From positions 1 to 55,909 of the forward strand of contig NZ_SMBP01000021.1 in assembly GCF_004341945.1 (NCBI RefSeq): a stretch of DNA of 55,909 nt, written 5' to 3'. The notes below the pieces were generated by a model. The model was not told the origin of the DNA. It worked only from the letters and a program-made list of their open reading frames with translations, and searched no databases. This document shows, in pieces, positions 41,112-50,907 of this stretch; the first letter of the stretch is position 1, and every line of letters begins with the position of its first letter. This stretch comes from Longicatena caecimuris. GTDB taxonomy: Bacteria > Bacillota_I > Bacilli_A > Erysipelotrichales > Erysipelotrichaceae. A program made the translations under genes and the position numbers.

Positions 41112-43925
41112 ATGAGCCATGATTATATAGATATAAAAGGTGCCCGTGAGAATAATTTAAAAAATATCGATATTAAGGTACCACGCGATAAATTTGTCAT
41201 TATGACCGGAGTATCCGGTTCAGGAAAAACATCTTTGGCATTTGATACGATTTATGCCGAAGGAAGACGACGTTATGTGGAGTCTTTAAGTGCTTATGCC
41301 CGTCAGTTTTTAGGCAATAGTGAAAAACCGGATGTAGACTCTATTGAAGGATTATCCCCATCCATTTCCATCGATCAGAAAACGACGAGTAATAATCCGC
41401 GATCAACGGTTGGAACCGTAACGGAGATTTATGATTATTTGCGTTTGATGTATGCCCGAATCGGTGTACCGTATTGTCCTACGCATAATGAACCTATTAC
41501 ATCTCAGACAATTAAACAGATGGTAGATAAAATCATGGAGCTGGAAGATAAGACACGTTTAACGATTTTATCACCGGCCGTCCATGGTCAAAAAGGAACG
41601 CATAAGGATTTATTTGACCATTTACGTAAAGAAGGGTATCTTCGCGTGCGAGTTGATGGTGAAATGAAGCTATTGGAAGATGTCGAGGCATTAGAGAAAA
41701 ATAAGAAACATAATATTGATGTTGTGATTGATCGTATCGTAAAAGGAAGCGATCGTTCACGGTTGCATGATTCATTAGAAACGGCATTAAAGATGAGTGA
41801 TGGCTTGGCAATCGTCACGTATAACCATGAAGAAGTCTTGTTTTCCAGTAATTATTCTTGTAAATATTGTGGATTTAACATTCCTAAGCTAGAACCTCGA
41901 TTGTTTTCTTTCAATGCGCCTTTTGGAGCATGTGATACATGTAAAGGGTTAGGTATTACCCAAAAGGTTGATGTTGAATATCTGATACCGGATCGTACAA
42001 AATCCATACGTCAGGGTGGTATCGTTTATTATAAGAATATTGTCAATACGGAAAATCTGGAATGGCAAAAATTTGCGGCTTTATTAAACTATTATGATAT
42101 CAGTATTGATAAACCAATCAAAGATTTTACCAAAAAAGAATTGGATATTGTCTTGTATGGTTCTAAAGATCTGATCTCTTATAAACTTGAATCACGCAGT
42201 GGGAATGTGATGAAAAAAACGGAGTTTATCGAAGGTGTATGTACTTTAATCGAACGACGTTATATGGAAACCAGTTCACAGATGTCACGGGAATGGTATG
42301 CGACTTTCTTAGCAGAAGCACCATGTCCGACCTGTGGCGGGCGACGTTTAAATGAACAGGCTTTAAGCGTGCGTGTCGGCGGCATTAATATTTATGAATG
42401 GACGACGATGTCAGTGCGTCAGGCAGCTGTCTTTATGGAAGGATTAACACTGACAAAACAGGAAGAAGAAATTGCCAAATTAATCGTAAAAGAAATTCGT
42501 GAACGTTTGAGTTTCCTGAATAATGTCGGCTTGGGGTATCTGACCTTAGATCGTTTAGCAGGTACTTTATCCGGTGGAGAAGCACAGCGCATTCGGTTAG
42601 CAACGCAGATTGGTTCTCACTTAAGTGGGGTATTATATGTGCTGGATGAGCCTAGTATCGGATTGCATCAGCGTGATAATGATCGTTTGATCAATACGTT
42701 AAAGGATATGCGAGATCTTGGAAACTCCTTGATTGTTGTTGAACATGATGAAGATACTATGCGGGCAAGTGATTATATCATCGATATCGGTCCGGGTGCC
42801 GGAATTCATGGCGGACAAGTTGTTTCTGCCGGAACACCGGAAGAAGTAATGGCGGATCCTAATTCCATTACCGGTCAGTATTTAAGTGGTAAGATGAAAA
42901 TTGAAGTACCAAGTGAGCGACGAAAAGGTAATAAGAAAAAGTTAGAGGTCATCGGTGCTTGTGAAAATAACTTGAAAAATGTCGATGTGCAATTTCCTTT
43001 AGGAACCTTTATTGTTGTTACCGGAGTCAGTGGCAGTGGAAAATCATCACTGGTGAATGAAGTCTTAAGCAAAGGCATCATGCATGAATTAGGAAGAACG
43101 CGTATCAAAGCAGGAAAGCATAAGAAAATCAAAGGTATTAAGAACATTGATAAAATTATTGATATCTCACAGGACCCAATCGGTCGTACACCACGAAGTA
43201 ATCCAGCGACTTATACCGGAGTCTTTGATGATATTCGTGCCCTGTTTGCACAGACACCGGAAGCAAAGATGCGTGGTTATGATAAGGGACGTTTCTCGTT
43301 TAATGTAAAAGGAGGACGTTGTGAGGCATGTCAGGGAGATGGTATCCTACGTATCTCCATGCATTTCTTGCCAGATGTTTATGTACCTTGTGAAGAATGT
43401 GGCGGTAAGCGTTATAATGATGAAACTTTACAGGTTACTTATAAGGGAAAAAACATCTATGATGTTTTGGAAATGAGTGTGGAAGAGGCAATTGACTTTT
43501 TCGCAAATATGCATAAAATAAAACATAAGCTGCAAACCTTAAAAGATGTCGGTCTTGGCTATATTAAGCTGGGGCAAAGTGCAACTACATTATCCGGCGG
43601 AGAGGCACAGCGTGTGAAATTAGCAAGTGAATTACAGCGTAAGGCTACTGGTAAGACATTGTTTGTGTTGGATGAACCAACGACAGGTTTACATAGTCAT
43701 GATGTCAAACGTTTATTAGAAGTATTACAGCGCATTGTATCCAATGGAGATACTGTTTTGGTTATTGAACATAATCTCGATGTTATCAAATCAGCTGACT
43801 ATGTGATCGATATTGGTCCAGAAGGCGGAGATGAAGGTGGAACGATCATCGCATGTGGTACGCCGGAAGAAGTTGCACAGGTGGAAAACAGCTATACAGG
43901 ACAATATCTGAAAAAAGTTCTGTAG
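41112..43925 (+). CDS. uvrA: Excinuclease ABC subunit A
   Basis: A 937-residue damage-recognition ATPase of nucleotide excision repair. It has two ABC ATPase modules, each with its Walker A (GVSGSGKTSLAFDT near the N-terminus, GVSGSGKSSLVNEV in the second half), signature LSGGEAQR and Walker B (VLDEPSIGLHQRD, VLDEPTTGLHSHD). The zinc modules CKYCGF..CDTCKG, CPTCGG and CEACQG..CEECGG are complete. GGAGGT lies 7 bases before the ATG. No uvrB is adjacent. Followed 14 bases later by hprK. Confidence 0.97.
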   Translation: MSHDYIDIKGARENNLKNIDIKVPRDKFVIMTGVSGSGKTSLAFDTIYAEGRRRYVESLSAYARQFLGNSEKPDVDSIEGLSPSISIDQKTTSNNPRSTVGTVTEIYDYLRLMYARIGVPYCPTHNEPITSQTIKQMVDKIMELEDKTRLTILSPAVHGQKGTHKDLFDHLRKEGYLRVRVDGEMKLLEDVEALEKNKKHNIDVVIDRIVKGSDRSRLHDSLETALKMSDGLAIVTYNHEEVLFSSNYSCKYCGFNIPKLEPRLFSFNAPFGACDTCKGLGITQKVDVEYLIPDRTKSIRQGGIVYYKNIVNTENLEWQKFAALLNYYDISIDKPIKDFTKKELDIVLYGSKDLISYKLESRSGNVMKKTEFIEGVCTLIERRYMETSSQMSREWYATFLAEAPCPTCGGRRLNEQALSVRVGGINIYEWTTMSVRQAAVFMEGLTLTKQEEEIAKLIVKEIRERLSFLNNVGLGYLTLDRLAGTLSGGEAQRIRLATQIGSHLSGVLYVLDEPSIGLHQRDNDRLINTLKDMRDLGNSLIVVEHDEDTMRASDYIIDIGPGAGIHGGQVVSAGTPEEVMADPNSITGQYLSGKMKIEVPSERRKGNKKKLEVIGACENNLKNVDVQFPLGTFIVVTGVSGSGKSSLVNEVLSKGIMHELGRTRIKAGKHKKIKGIKNIDKIIDISQDPIGRTPRSNPATYTGVFDDIRALFAQTPEAKMRGYDKGRFSFNVKGGRCEACQGDGILRISMHFLPDVYVPCEECGGKRYNDETLQVTYKGKNIYDVLEMSVEEAIDFFANMHKIKHKLQTLKDVGLGYIKLGQSATTLSGGEAQRVKLASELQRKATGKTLFVLDEPTTGLHSHDVKRLLEVLQRIVSNGDTVLVIEHNLDVIKSADYVIDIGPEGGDEGGTIIACGTPEEVAQVENSYTGQYLKKVL

Positions 43926-43939
43926 GAAAGGATGTCATC

Positions 43940-44884
43940 ATGGAAGAAAAAATCAGCTGCCCGGTACGTCGTTTAGTGGAAGCATTTAACTTTGAACAGA
44001 TTACCGGAAATGATAAATCATTGGATCGCCCGATTTCCATCGCGGATACAAATCGTCCCGGTCTTGAATTGGCAGGATTTTTTGAAAACAGTCAAGTAAA
44101 GCGACTGGTGGTATTAGGCGATAAGGAAATCGCTTATATTCAGACGATGAGCGTCGCAAAACAGCGAAAATCCTTTGACTTTATTACCAATGAAGCAACT
44201 CCGGCATTGATTATCACAAAAAATCATGAATGCCCGGAATTATTGCGAAAATGTGCAAAGCGAAAGAATTTTCCGATCTTTCGCTCTGCTTCACCGACTT
44301 GGCGGTTAATCGTCGATATGGTGGCTTTTCTGGATGAACAACTGGCAACCAGTGAATGTCTGCATGGCGGTTTGTTATCCATTTATGGAAAAGGTGTGCT
44401 CATTCGCGGTGAAAGTGGCATGGGAAAAAGTGAGATTGCTTTGGAATTGATCAAACGCGGACATTTATTAGTTGCGGATGATCGTGTGGATTGTTATCGT
44501 ATTCATAATAAGATTATTGGTAAATCACCGGAATTATTAAGAGACATGCTGGAAATCCGTGGTATTGGTGTAATTAATGTGGCACGCATGTTTGGAGTAA
44601 GTTCGGTATTGCCAAAAACAGAAATCAACTTTCAGGTTACTTTAGAACCATGGGATCCTGATCAGGATTATGATCGTGTTGGCATAGAAGATAAAAAACA
44701 CGAAAACATCCTCGGCGTAGAAATACCGAAAATCGTTGTTCCTGTGCGTGAAGGACGTTCTATGGCAGTGATTATTGAATCTGCCGTGACCAACTTCATG
44801 TTGAGTGAAATGGGTATGGACAGCGCAAAAGAATTTGAACAACGCGTTTTAGATTATATTGAACGCAATAAGCAAGAGAACTAG
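43940..44884 (+). CDS. hprK: HPr kinase/phosphorylase
   Basis: A 314-residue bifunctional enzyme that phosphorylates and dephosphorylates Ser46 of HPr and so drives carbon catabolite repression in Firmicutes. The P-loop GESGMGKS is at 157-164, followed by LLVADDRVDCYRI and the family signature LEIRGIGVINV. AAAGGA lies 7 bases before ATG 43940. The hprK-lgt-ppaX-trxB order is conserved in many Firmicutes and is kept here, with lgt and ppaX fused. Confidence 0.96.
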   Translation: MEEKISCPVRRLVEAFNFEQITGNDKSLDRPISIADTNRPGLELAGFFENSQVKRLVVLGDKEIAYIQTMSVAKQRKSFDFITNEATPALIITKNHECPELLRKCAKRKNFPIFRSASPTWRLIVDMVAFLDEQLATSECLHGGLLSIYGKGVLIRGESGMGKSEIALELIKRGHLLVADDRVDCYRIHNKIIGKSPELLRDMLEIRGIGVINVARMFGVSSVLPKTEINFQVTLEPWDPDQDYDRVGIEDKKHENILGVEIPKIVVPVREGRSMAVIIESAVTNFMLSEMGMDSAKEFEQRVLDYIERNKQEN

Positions 44885-44894
44885 GAGGGGTGTT

Positions 44895-46367
44895 ATGACG
44901 TTTTTTCCTGATATGAAAACTTTTATTGCCATAGGTGGGTTTCAGATAACTTGGTATGCCATTATCATTTTGACAGGTGCCTTTGTAGCTTATTATCTGA
45001 CCTTACGCCAAGTTCGCAAATGGGGCTATAAAGAAGAAATATTTGAAAATTTTTTCCTGCTAATGCTGCCGATTGCCATCGTTGGGGCAAGATTGTATTA
45101 TGTGATTTTTGAATGGAATAATCTATATGCTGCAGATCCTATTTCCGCTTTTTATATATGGGAAGGTGGATTGGCGATTCATGGTGGAGTAATCGCCGGA
45201 ACTTTATTTGGTGTCTGGTATTTCCATCGTCATCAGATAGATGGTTTGCGCATTGCAGATGCTATATTTCCTAATTTAATGCTAGCTCAGGCGATTGGTC
45301 GTTGGGGTAATTTTATGAATCAAGAAGCCTATGGACAAATTGTCAGTGGTGACTTTTATGCCCATTGGCCTTCCTTTATAAAAGATCAGATGTATATTGA
45401 CGGATATTATCGTCAGCCAACTTTTTTGTTTGAAAGTGTCGGTAATATCGTCGGCTTCCTTTTGATTACTTTTGTCTATAAAAAATATGGCAGAAGAAAA
45501 CGTGGTGATCTGGCCTTTGCCTATTTGGCATGGTATGGTATGGTACGCTTCTTTGTGGAAGGAATGAGAACCGACTCTTTAATGCTTGGACCTTTACGTA
45601 TCGCACAAGTCGTGTCTTTGCTTGGGGTCGTATTAGGTGTCTTAGGTATACTTGGTGCCTTTGACCGCCTGTTTAAAAATATTTGGCCATTTAAGCGCCG
45701 TAAGCCTGCTATTATCTTTGATTTAGATGGTACGCTTGTTGATACAAAAGCACTTATTTTTGCTTCTTTTCGCCATACATTTAAAAAGTATCTGCCAGAG
45801 CATACCTTAACGGATGAGGAATTGCACTCCTTCTTAGGGCCGACATTAAAAGAATCGTTTTTACGTTATTTTGATGTCGAAAAAGTTGATGAAATCATTG
45901 CCTATTATCGTGCGTTTAATCATGCACATCATGATGAATATGTAACGGAAATACCGCATGTGAAAGAAACACTTGCCTATCTGAAGGAACATGATTATCC
46001 TTTAGCAGTCATGTCGAATAAACTGTTGGATATCGTGAAGATGGGGTTAGCGCAATTTGATTTAGAAGCATATTTTGAGGTCATCTTAGGTGGTGAAGAA
46101 ATCAGCGAGCCCAAACCAAGCCCAGTTGGTATTTTGGAAGCATGTGAAAAACTCCATGTGCCGCACGATGATGTTATTTACATAGGAGATTCTCCGACCG
46201 ATATACAGGCTTGTAAGAAGATGGCTGCTTATTCCGTCGCATTTGTATATGAAGAGGTAAGAGCAGAAGAGATGAAAGCAGAAAAACCTTGTGCTATAAT
46301 ACATGACATGACAGAGATCATCAATTTGGTAAAGGAGGATCACGAATGGAGCGACGTTACGATTTAG
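44895..46367 (+). CDS. lgt: Lgt-HAD fusion: prolipoprotein diacylglyceryl transferase with C-terminal PpaX/Gph-like phosphatase
   Basis: A 490-residue fusion. Residues 1-260 are a complete Lgt with seven membrane helices: GGLAIHGG (catalytic-site His), the signature GRWGNFMNQEAYG (135-147), YRQPTFLFES and FFVEGMRTDS. It attaches diacylglycerol to lipobox Cys in the membrane. After a short basic linker (KNIWPFKRRK, 261-270), residues 271-485 are a HAD hydrolase: FDLDGTLVDT with Asp276 and Asp278, VMSNK, KPSPVGI and IGDSPTDIQACK. This resembles pyrophosphatase PpaX, which in Firmicutes recycles the pyrophosphate made by HprK, or a phosphoglycolate phosphatase. In relatives the two are separate neighbours. 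AGGAGGGG precedes ATG 44895; the 3' end overlaps trxB by 22 bases. Confidence 0.93.
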   Translation: MTFFPDMKTFIAIGGFQITWYAIIILTGAFVAYYLTLRQVRKWGYKEEIFENFFLLMLPIAIVGARLYYVIFEWNNLYAADPISAFYIWEGGLAIHGGVIAGTLFGVWYFHRHQIDGLRIADAIFPNLMLAQAIGRWGNFMNQEAYGQIVSGDFYAHWPSFIKDQMYIDGYYRQPTFLFESVGNIVGFLLITFVYKKYGRRKRGDLAFAYLAWYGMVRFFVEGMRTDSLMLGPLRIAQVVSLLGVVLGVLGILGAFDRLFKNIWPFKRRKPAIIFDLDGTLVDTKALIFASFRHTFKKYLPEHTLTDEELHSFLGPTLKESFLRYFDVEKVDEIIAYYRAFNHAHHDEYVTEIPHVKETLAYLKEHDYPLAVMSNKLLDIVKMGLAQFDLEAYFEVILGGEEISEPKPSPVGILEACEKLHVPHDDVIYIGDSPTDIQACKKMAAYSVAFVYEEVRAEEMKAEKPCAIIHDMTEIINLVKEDHEWSDVTI

Positions 46368-47269
46368 TTATCATCGGGGCTGGCCCTGCGGGAATGAGTG
46401 CTGCTATTTATGGAAGCCGTGCCGGCTTACAAGTGGCTATGCTGGAGATGGGAGCACCCGGAGGTAAGTTAGTAAAGACAAATGAAATCAGTAACTGGCC
46501 GGGAACCATAGAAACAAACGGTGCTAAACTGGCTAGTGATATGTTTGAACATTCTACGGCATTCGGTGCAGAATATCTGTATGGGAATGTTATCAAGGTA
46601 GAAGATGCAGGAGATTATAAGAAAGTTATCTGTGATGATGGTGAGGTATATGAAGCAAAGGCTGTTATTGTCGCAACCGGAACACAGGAGCGTATGATGA
46701 AGATTCCAGGCGAAGCAGAAAATATCGGGCGTGGTGTATCCTATTGTGCAGTGTGTGATGGGGCATTTTTCCGCAATCAGGAAGTTTGTGTCATCGGTGG
46801 CGGTAATTCGGCTTTAGAAGAGGCAAATTACTTAACGCAATTCGCAAGCCGCGTGAATATCATAATTCGTCGAGATGTATTTCGGGCAGACAGTATCGTA
46901 CAAAAAGCAATTAGAGAGAATCCTAAAATCCATGTCATTCCAAAACACATTCCAATTGCTGTTATAGATGATGGTAATCGAGTGGTTGGATTAAAAGTAA
47001 GAAATGTTGATACAGGTATTGAAACAACAATCGAGACACATGGCATTTTCCCATATATTGGTTTAGATCCGGCAACTTCTTTCTTAGCAGATTTGCCTGT
47101 ACTAAATGAACGTGGTTATATGGTTGTGGACGAGAACTGTGAAACAAAGGTAAAAGGTATTTACGGTGCAGGTGATGTGATTGAAAAACAATTACGTCAG
47201 GTTGTAACGGCAACCAATGATGGTGCAATTGCGGCACAGCATGCCTTTCATGTTATAAAAGGTTTATAA
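46346..47269 (+). CDS. trxB: Thioredoxin-disulfide reductase
   Basis: A 307-residue NADPH-dependent flavoenzyme that reduces thioredoxin. FAD-binding GAGPAGMSA is at 11-19, the redox pair CAVC at Cys134 and Cys137, the NADPH-binding GGGNSALEEA follows, and the FAD C-terminal block is GIYGAGDV. Length is normal. AAAGGAGG precedes the ATG, inside the end of the lgt-HAD gene, which implies translational coupling. Confidence 0.95.
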   Translation: MERRYDLVIIGAGPAGMSAAIYGSRAGLQVAMLEMGAPGGKLVKTNEISNWPGTIETNGAKLASDMFEHSTAFGAEYLYGNVIKVEDAGDYKKVICDDGEVYEAKAVIVATGTQERMMKIPGEAENIGRGVSYCAVCDGAFFRNQEVCVIGGGNSALEEANYLTQFASRVNIIIRRDVFRADSIVQKAIRENPKIHVIPKHIPIAVIDDGNRVVGLKVRNVDTGIETTIETHGIFPYIGLDPATSFLADLPVLNERGYMVVDENCETKVKGIYGAGDVIEKQLRQVVTATNDGAIAAQHAFHVIKGL

Positions 47270-47277
47270 TGGTAAAG

Positions 47278-47310
47278 AAGTCATATCCGTAAAAAAGATA
47301 TGACTTTTCT
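47278..47310 (+). terminator. Intrinsic terminator after trxB
   Basis: AAGTCATATC (47278-47287) pairs with GATATGACTT (47297-47306), followed by TTC. Confidence 0.8.
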
Positions 47311-47404
47311 TATTTAAGACAAGAATATCCTTATTTCAGACATCACCATAAGAATCGCTTTTTTTCGTGCTATAGTTTTCTTACAGGAAGAAAGGTGAAA
47401 CCAA

Positions 47405-47791
47405 ATGTGGAAAAGACAAATAAGTACTTTTACAGTTACCTATATTTTTTATATTCTGTTTTTAATTACAAGATGGCATCTTGTGTTTTATAGAATTTAT
47501 GGAGAAGTATTAAGTGAACACGAAATTAATATATTTACAGGATTAGATCCAAGTCTTTTCACAAGAGATATTTTGATGTTTCTTTTATTTATATTAATTT
47601 TTATCCCACCAATAAAATCATTTGAAATAACGCGTATGACAAGAACACAATATTTCAAAAAATGCCTCCCGGCGCTTGTAGGGTGTTCATTCATTATGGC
47701 CTTAACTGCGAATGTGATTAAAACGGTTTTCATGATTGTAAAATTCTATCGTGTAGAAACATTGTTGCATAACTACAAATGCATTGGATGA
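47405..47791 (+). CDS. Membrane protein of a decayed ABC locus, C-terminus altered
   Basis: A 128-residue protein with three membrane helices (about 10-28, 58-72, 90-113) and no recognised domain. AAAGGTGA lies about 6 bases before the ATG. The last four codons (KCIG) lie inside what was ATPase sequence in another frame, so the true C-terminus has been lost at a deletion junction near 47770. The original protein may have been a membrane component beside an ABC ATPase. It may still be translated. Confidence 0.5.
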   Translation: MWKRQISTFTVTYIFYILFLITRWHLVFYRIYGEVLSEHEINIFTGLDPSLFTRDILMFLLFILIFIPPIKSFEITRMTRTQYFKKCLPALVGCSFIMALTANVIKTVFMIVKFYRVETLLHNYKCIG

Positions 47792-47945
47792 GATTAGTAT
47801 TTATCGAATTAGAGATTTATTCAAAAAACTAAGAGATGCGGGATGCATAATTATTATTGCCAGTCACAATAAAGAAGATATTGATTGCCTTTGCGACAAA
47901 GTTTTAATTATGAAAAGCGGAGAGTTGAGTGAAAAGCAAGAATAA
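47775..47945 (+). pseudogene. Remnant of an ABC transporter ATPase (C-terminal end)
   Basis: Reading from 47775 gives TNALDEISIYRIRDLFKKLR, then CIIIIASHNKEDIDCLCDKV and LIMKSGEL, ending at TAA 47943. This is the stretch from just after Walker B (usually LDEPTNALD) through the switch His (SHN) to the end of an ABC ATPase. The first 150 or so residues, including Walker A and signature, are gone. It has no start codon or ribosome site. Confidence 0.75.
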
Positions 47946-47974
47946 ATATCATTTTCGATAAAGAGCAAATCAGT

Positions 47975-48037
47975 AAAAGCAGCTGTTACGTGTAATTGAT
48001 TTTATCCGATTACTAAGAAGGAAACAGCTTCTTTTTT
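47975..48037 (+). terminator. Terminator-like hairpin
   Basis: AGCTGTT (near 47983) pairs with AACAGCT (near 48024), followed by TCTTTTTT. It separates the decayed locus from rapZ. Confidence 0.5.
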
Positions 48038-48120
48038 ATGATTAGGGAAAGAGGATTCTTTTGTGAGAAAAAGTAGCGAATGTGTGCTCGCTGTGGTAAA
48101 CTTATAGCGAGGTGATACAG

Positions 48121-48975
48121 ATGAATGAACAGAATGTTGTGTTAATAACCGGGATGTCTGGAGCAGGTAAAACGACTGCCATGGGTATTCTGGAAGATAT
48201 GGGGTATCACTGTATTGATAATTTCCCTGTACAGTTAATTGCATCACTGGGAAAAATTATCAACACCGAACCGGATCCACGCTATAAAAACATTGCCTTG
48301 GCAACAACAGCAATGGATTATCCTAAATTTTTACAGTATTTTGAGAATATCGATGTGAATATTCATATTGTTTTTTTAGATGCCAGCAATGAGAAGTTAC
48401 TATTGCGCTACAAATTTACAAGACGTCATCATCCCATGATCATCTTTCATAAGGCCAAAACCTTAGAAGAGGCAATTGAATTGGAACGCGATATGTTTGA
48501 TGCCTTAAGCGAACATGCCATCATGCATATTGATACCACGAAATTGGATCAACATGAATTAAAGAGCATGTTGATGGAAAAGCTGGCGTTAGACAGTCGC
48601 CGTGTCTTTTCGATTTCGTTTGTATCCTTTGGCTATAAACACGGAGTTCCTATGGATGCAGATTTAGTTTTTGATGTCAGATTCCTACCAAATCCATATT
48701 ATATAGAGGAACTGAAGAAACAAACGGGTGATGATGCACCGGTTTATGATTATGTGATGAGTTTTGATCAGACAAAAGAATATGTCCGACATTTAAAAAA
48801 CTTTTTAGATTTTGTTTTCACACAATATAAAAACCAAAATAAGAGTCACATTATGGTAGCGATCGGTTGTACCGGTGGGCATCATCGCAGTGTGACAATT
48901 ACCAATTGGCTGTATTCTCATTATCGTGATCAATATACCTGTTATAAATCACACCGTGATAAGAAAGTGGGTTAA
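48121..48975 (+). CDS. rapZ: RNase adapter / nucleotide-binding protein RapZ (YvcJ)
   Basis: A 284-residue P-loop protein. GMSGAGKTTA is at 11-20, and the C-terminal VAIGCTGGHHRSV is the hallmark of the family. In Firmicutes (YvcJ) it hydrolyses GTP and affects wall and competence functions; in E. coli RapZ controls glucosamine-6-phosphate synthase mRNA. GAGGTGAT precedes ATG 48121; a GTG three codons upstream overlaps the site. It leads a tight rapZ-yvcK-whiA operon. Confidence 0.95.
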   Translation: MNEQNVVLITGMSGAGKTTAMGILEDMGYHCIDNFPVQLIASLGKIINTEPDPRYKNIALATTAMDYPKFLQYFENIDVNIHIVFLDASNEKLLLRYKFTRRHHPMIIFHKAKTLEEAIELERDMFDALSEHAIMHIDTTKLDQHELKSMLMEKLALDSRRVFSISFVSFGYKHGVPMDADLVFDVRFLPNPYYIEELKKQTGDDAPVYDYVMSFDQTKEYVRHLKNFLDFVFTQYKNQNKSHIMVAIGCTGGHHRSVTITNWLYSHYRDQYTCYKSHRDKKVG

Positions 48976-48978
48976 ACT

Positions 48979-49926
48979 ATGAAAAATGTAGCAGTCATTG
49001 GCGGGGGCACTGGGTTATCGGTTATGCTGAGAGGGTTAAAACAGATTCCTGACATTAACCTGAGCGCTATTGTGACCGTCGCAGATGATGGTGGCAGTAC
49101 AGGTCGTATTCGCAGACAATTTCATATCCCCGCTATGGGGGATATCCGCAGTGTGATGTGTGCTATGGCAGAGGAAGAAACGATGTTTACCTCGCTGATG
49201 AATTTTCGCTTTGACGGGGATGACAGTGATGTCGGCGGTCATAATTTAGGCAATCTGATTTTGACTGCTTTAACACAGACAAGCGGTAGTTTTATGGAGG
49301 CCATCCGTGCCTTTTCAAAATTCTTAAAAGTGCGTGGAAATATCATACCAAGTTCTTTACAGGTCATTACGCTTTACGCTATTATGGAAGATGGAACGAT
49401 TGTTCGCGGTGAAAGTAATATCCCTAAGTTTTCCAACCGTATTGAAAAGGTTTTTTATCAAGATGATGTTGAAGCTACTAGAGAAGCTCTACAAGCCATT
49501 CATGAAGCGGACATCATTTTCTACGGCATTGGCAGCTTGTATACAAGCATTATGCCTAATTTGATTGTCAATGGTGTGGTGGATGAATTAAAAAGAAATA
49601 AAGCAAAAAAGATATATTTCTGTAATGCGATGACACAACCGGGAGAAACAGATCATTTCTCAGTTGAAGATCATATTCGGGCTTTACAGCGTCATTCCTT
49701 TGCGGATGCCGTAGATATTGTCATTACGCATAATAATGTTGTCAGCAAAGAATTACTTGATAAATATTTAGCTATGGGAAGTGAACCGGTCAAGGTAAAG
49801 GAAGAGCAGCATGATTATGAAATATTATATCGTGATGTCTTAAGTTTTGAAGATCAGCTGATTCGTCATGATTCAGATAAGATTAGAGATGTAATTCAGG
49901 AAGTTATAGAAAAAGAGTTAGGATGA
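48979..49926 (+). CDS. yvcK: Gluconeogenesis factor YvcK/CofD-like
   Basis: A 315-residue Rossmann-like protein with IGGGTGLSVMLRGLK at the N-terminus and DDGGSTGRIRRQF and NLGNLILTAL blocks. It binds UDP-sugars and is needed for normal wall growth on gluconeogenic carbon sources in Bacillus. It starts 3 bases after rapZ and ends 5 bases before whiA. Confidence 0.95.
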   Translation: MKNVAVIGGGTGLSVMLRGLKQIPDINLSAIVTVADDGGSTGRIRRQFHIPAMGDIRSVMCAMAEEETMFTSLMNFRFDGDDSDVGGHNLGNLILTALTQTSGSFMEAIRAFSKFLKVRGNIIPSSLQVITLYAIMEDGTIVRGESNIPKFSNRIEKVFYQDDVEATREALQAIHEADIIFYGIGSLYTSIMPNLIVNGVVDELKRNKAKKIYFCNAMTQPGETDHFSVEDHIRALQRHSFADAVDIVITHNNVVSKELLDKYLAMGSEPVKVKEEQHDYEILYRDVLSFEDQLIRHDSDKIRDVIQEVIEKELG

Positions 49927-49931
49927 TGTAG

Positions 49932-50870
49932 ATGTCTTTTACGACGGAAGTTAAATCGGAAATAGCGGCGAATGAGTTGCATCCTTGCTGTATGAAAGCA
50001 GAATTGAGCGCTGTTTTACAAATGTGTTCAACGATGAATTTCACTAGTGATGGGGTGCATCTGACAATTAAAACAGAAAATCCCACAACGGCGAAACGTA
50101 TCTATAAATTGGTGAAAGAACGTTATGATGTAACTACACGACTTTCTGTTATCAAAAAGATGAAACTGAAAAAAAATAATATCTATGTGATACGTGTGGA
50201 AAATAAAGCAATGGAAATCTTAAAGGATTTGGAAATATTCACCGAAAAAGGTTTGCAGGCTCATCCATCTAGCCGTATGTTGCGTAAAGAATGCTGTGCC
50301 AGAGCATATTTAGCAGGAGCTTTCTTGGCTGGAGGCAGCGTTAATTCACCGAATAAAGCAAATTATCATTTAGAAATTAGTACCAACAATGAAGGGTTGG
50401 CAAAGTTTATTCAAAAGCTGATGAACCGCTTTGATTTGCCGGCAAAATATATCAAACGCCGCAATCAAGATGTAATCTATCTAAAGGCTAGTGATAAGAT
50501 TGGTGATTTTCTTCGTTATATCGGCGCAAGTGATGCAGTCTTTACGTTTGAAGATAGTCGTATTCAACGAGATTTCATGAACTCATTGACACGTTTGGAT
50601 AATTGTGAGCTGGCAAATGAGATGAAAAGTATGGCAGCGGGAAAAAAACAATTGGAAGATATTCAATGGATTGAAAATTATCGTGGTTTAGAGGCATTGC
50701 CTGAAAAGCTTCAGCATGCTGCTTATGCGCGAAAGGAATTACCGGAAGCTAGCCTTTTAGAGCTATGTGATTATTGCGCAGATGTATATGATGAAACCAT
50801 ATCGAAATCAGGTATGAAACATCGCTTGGCAAAATTAAAGGAAATGGCCGACCAGTACCGCAAGGTATAA
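49932..50870 (+). CDS. whiA: DNA-binding protein WhiA
   Basis: A 312-residue protein. The degenerate LAGLIDADG-type domain (CCARAYLAGAFLAGGSVN, NRFDLPAKYIKRR) and the C-terminal helix-turn-helix (SLLELCDYCADV, ISKSGMKHRLAKLKEMA) are typical. In Firmicutes WhiA influences division and chromosome segregation. Third gene of the conserved operon. Confidence 0.95.
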   Translation: MSFTTEVKSEIAANELHPCCMKAELSAVLQMCSTMNFTSDGVHLTIKTENPTTAKRIYKLVKERYDVTTRLSVIKKMKLKKNNIYVIRVENKAMEILKDLEIFTEKGLQAHPSSRMLRKECCARAYLAGAFLAGGSVNSPNKANYHLEISTNNEGLAKFIQKLMNRFDLPAKYIKRRNQDVIYLKASDKIGDFLRYIGASDAVFTFEDSRIQRDFMNSLTRLDNCELANEMKSMAAGKKQLEDIQWIENYRGLEALPEKLQHAAYARKELPEASLLELCDYCADVYDETISKSGMKHRLAKLKEMADQYRKV

Positions 50871-50907
50871 ATTAAATAGAAAAGTGCAGACTAAAAAGGG
50901 TGATGAT

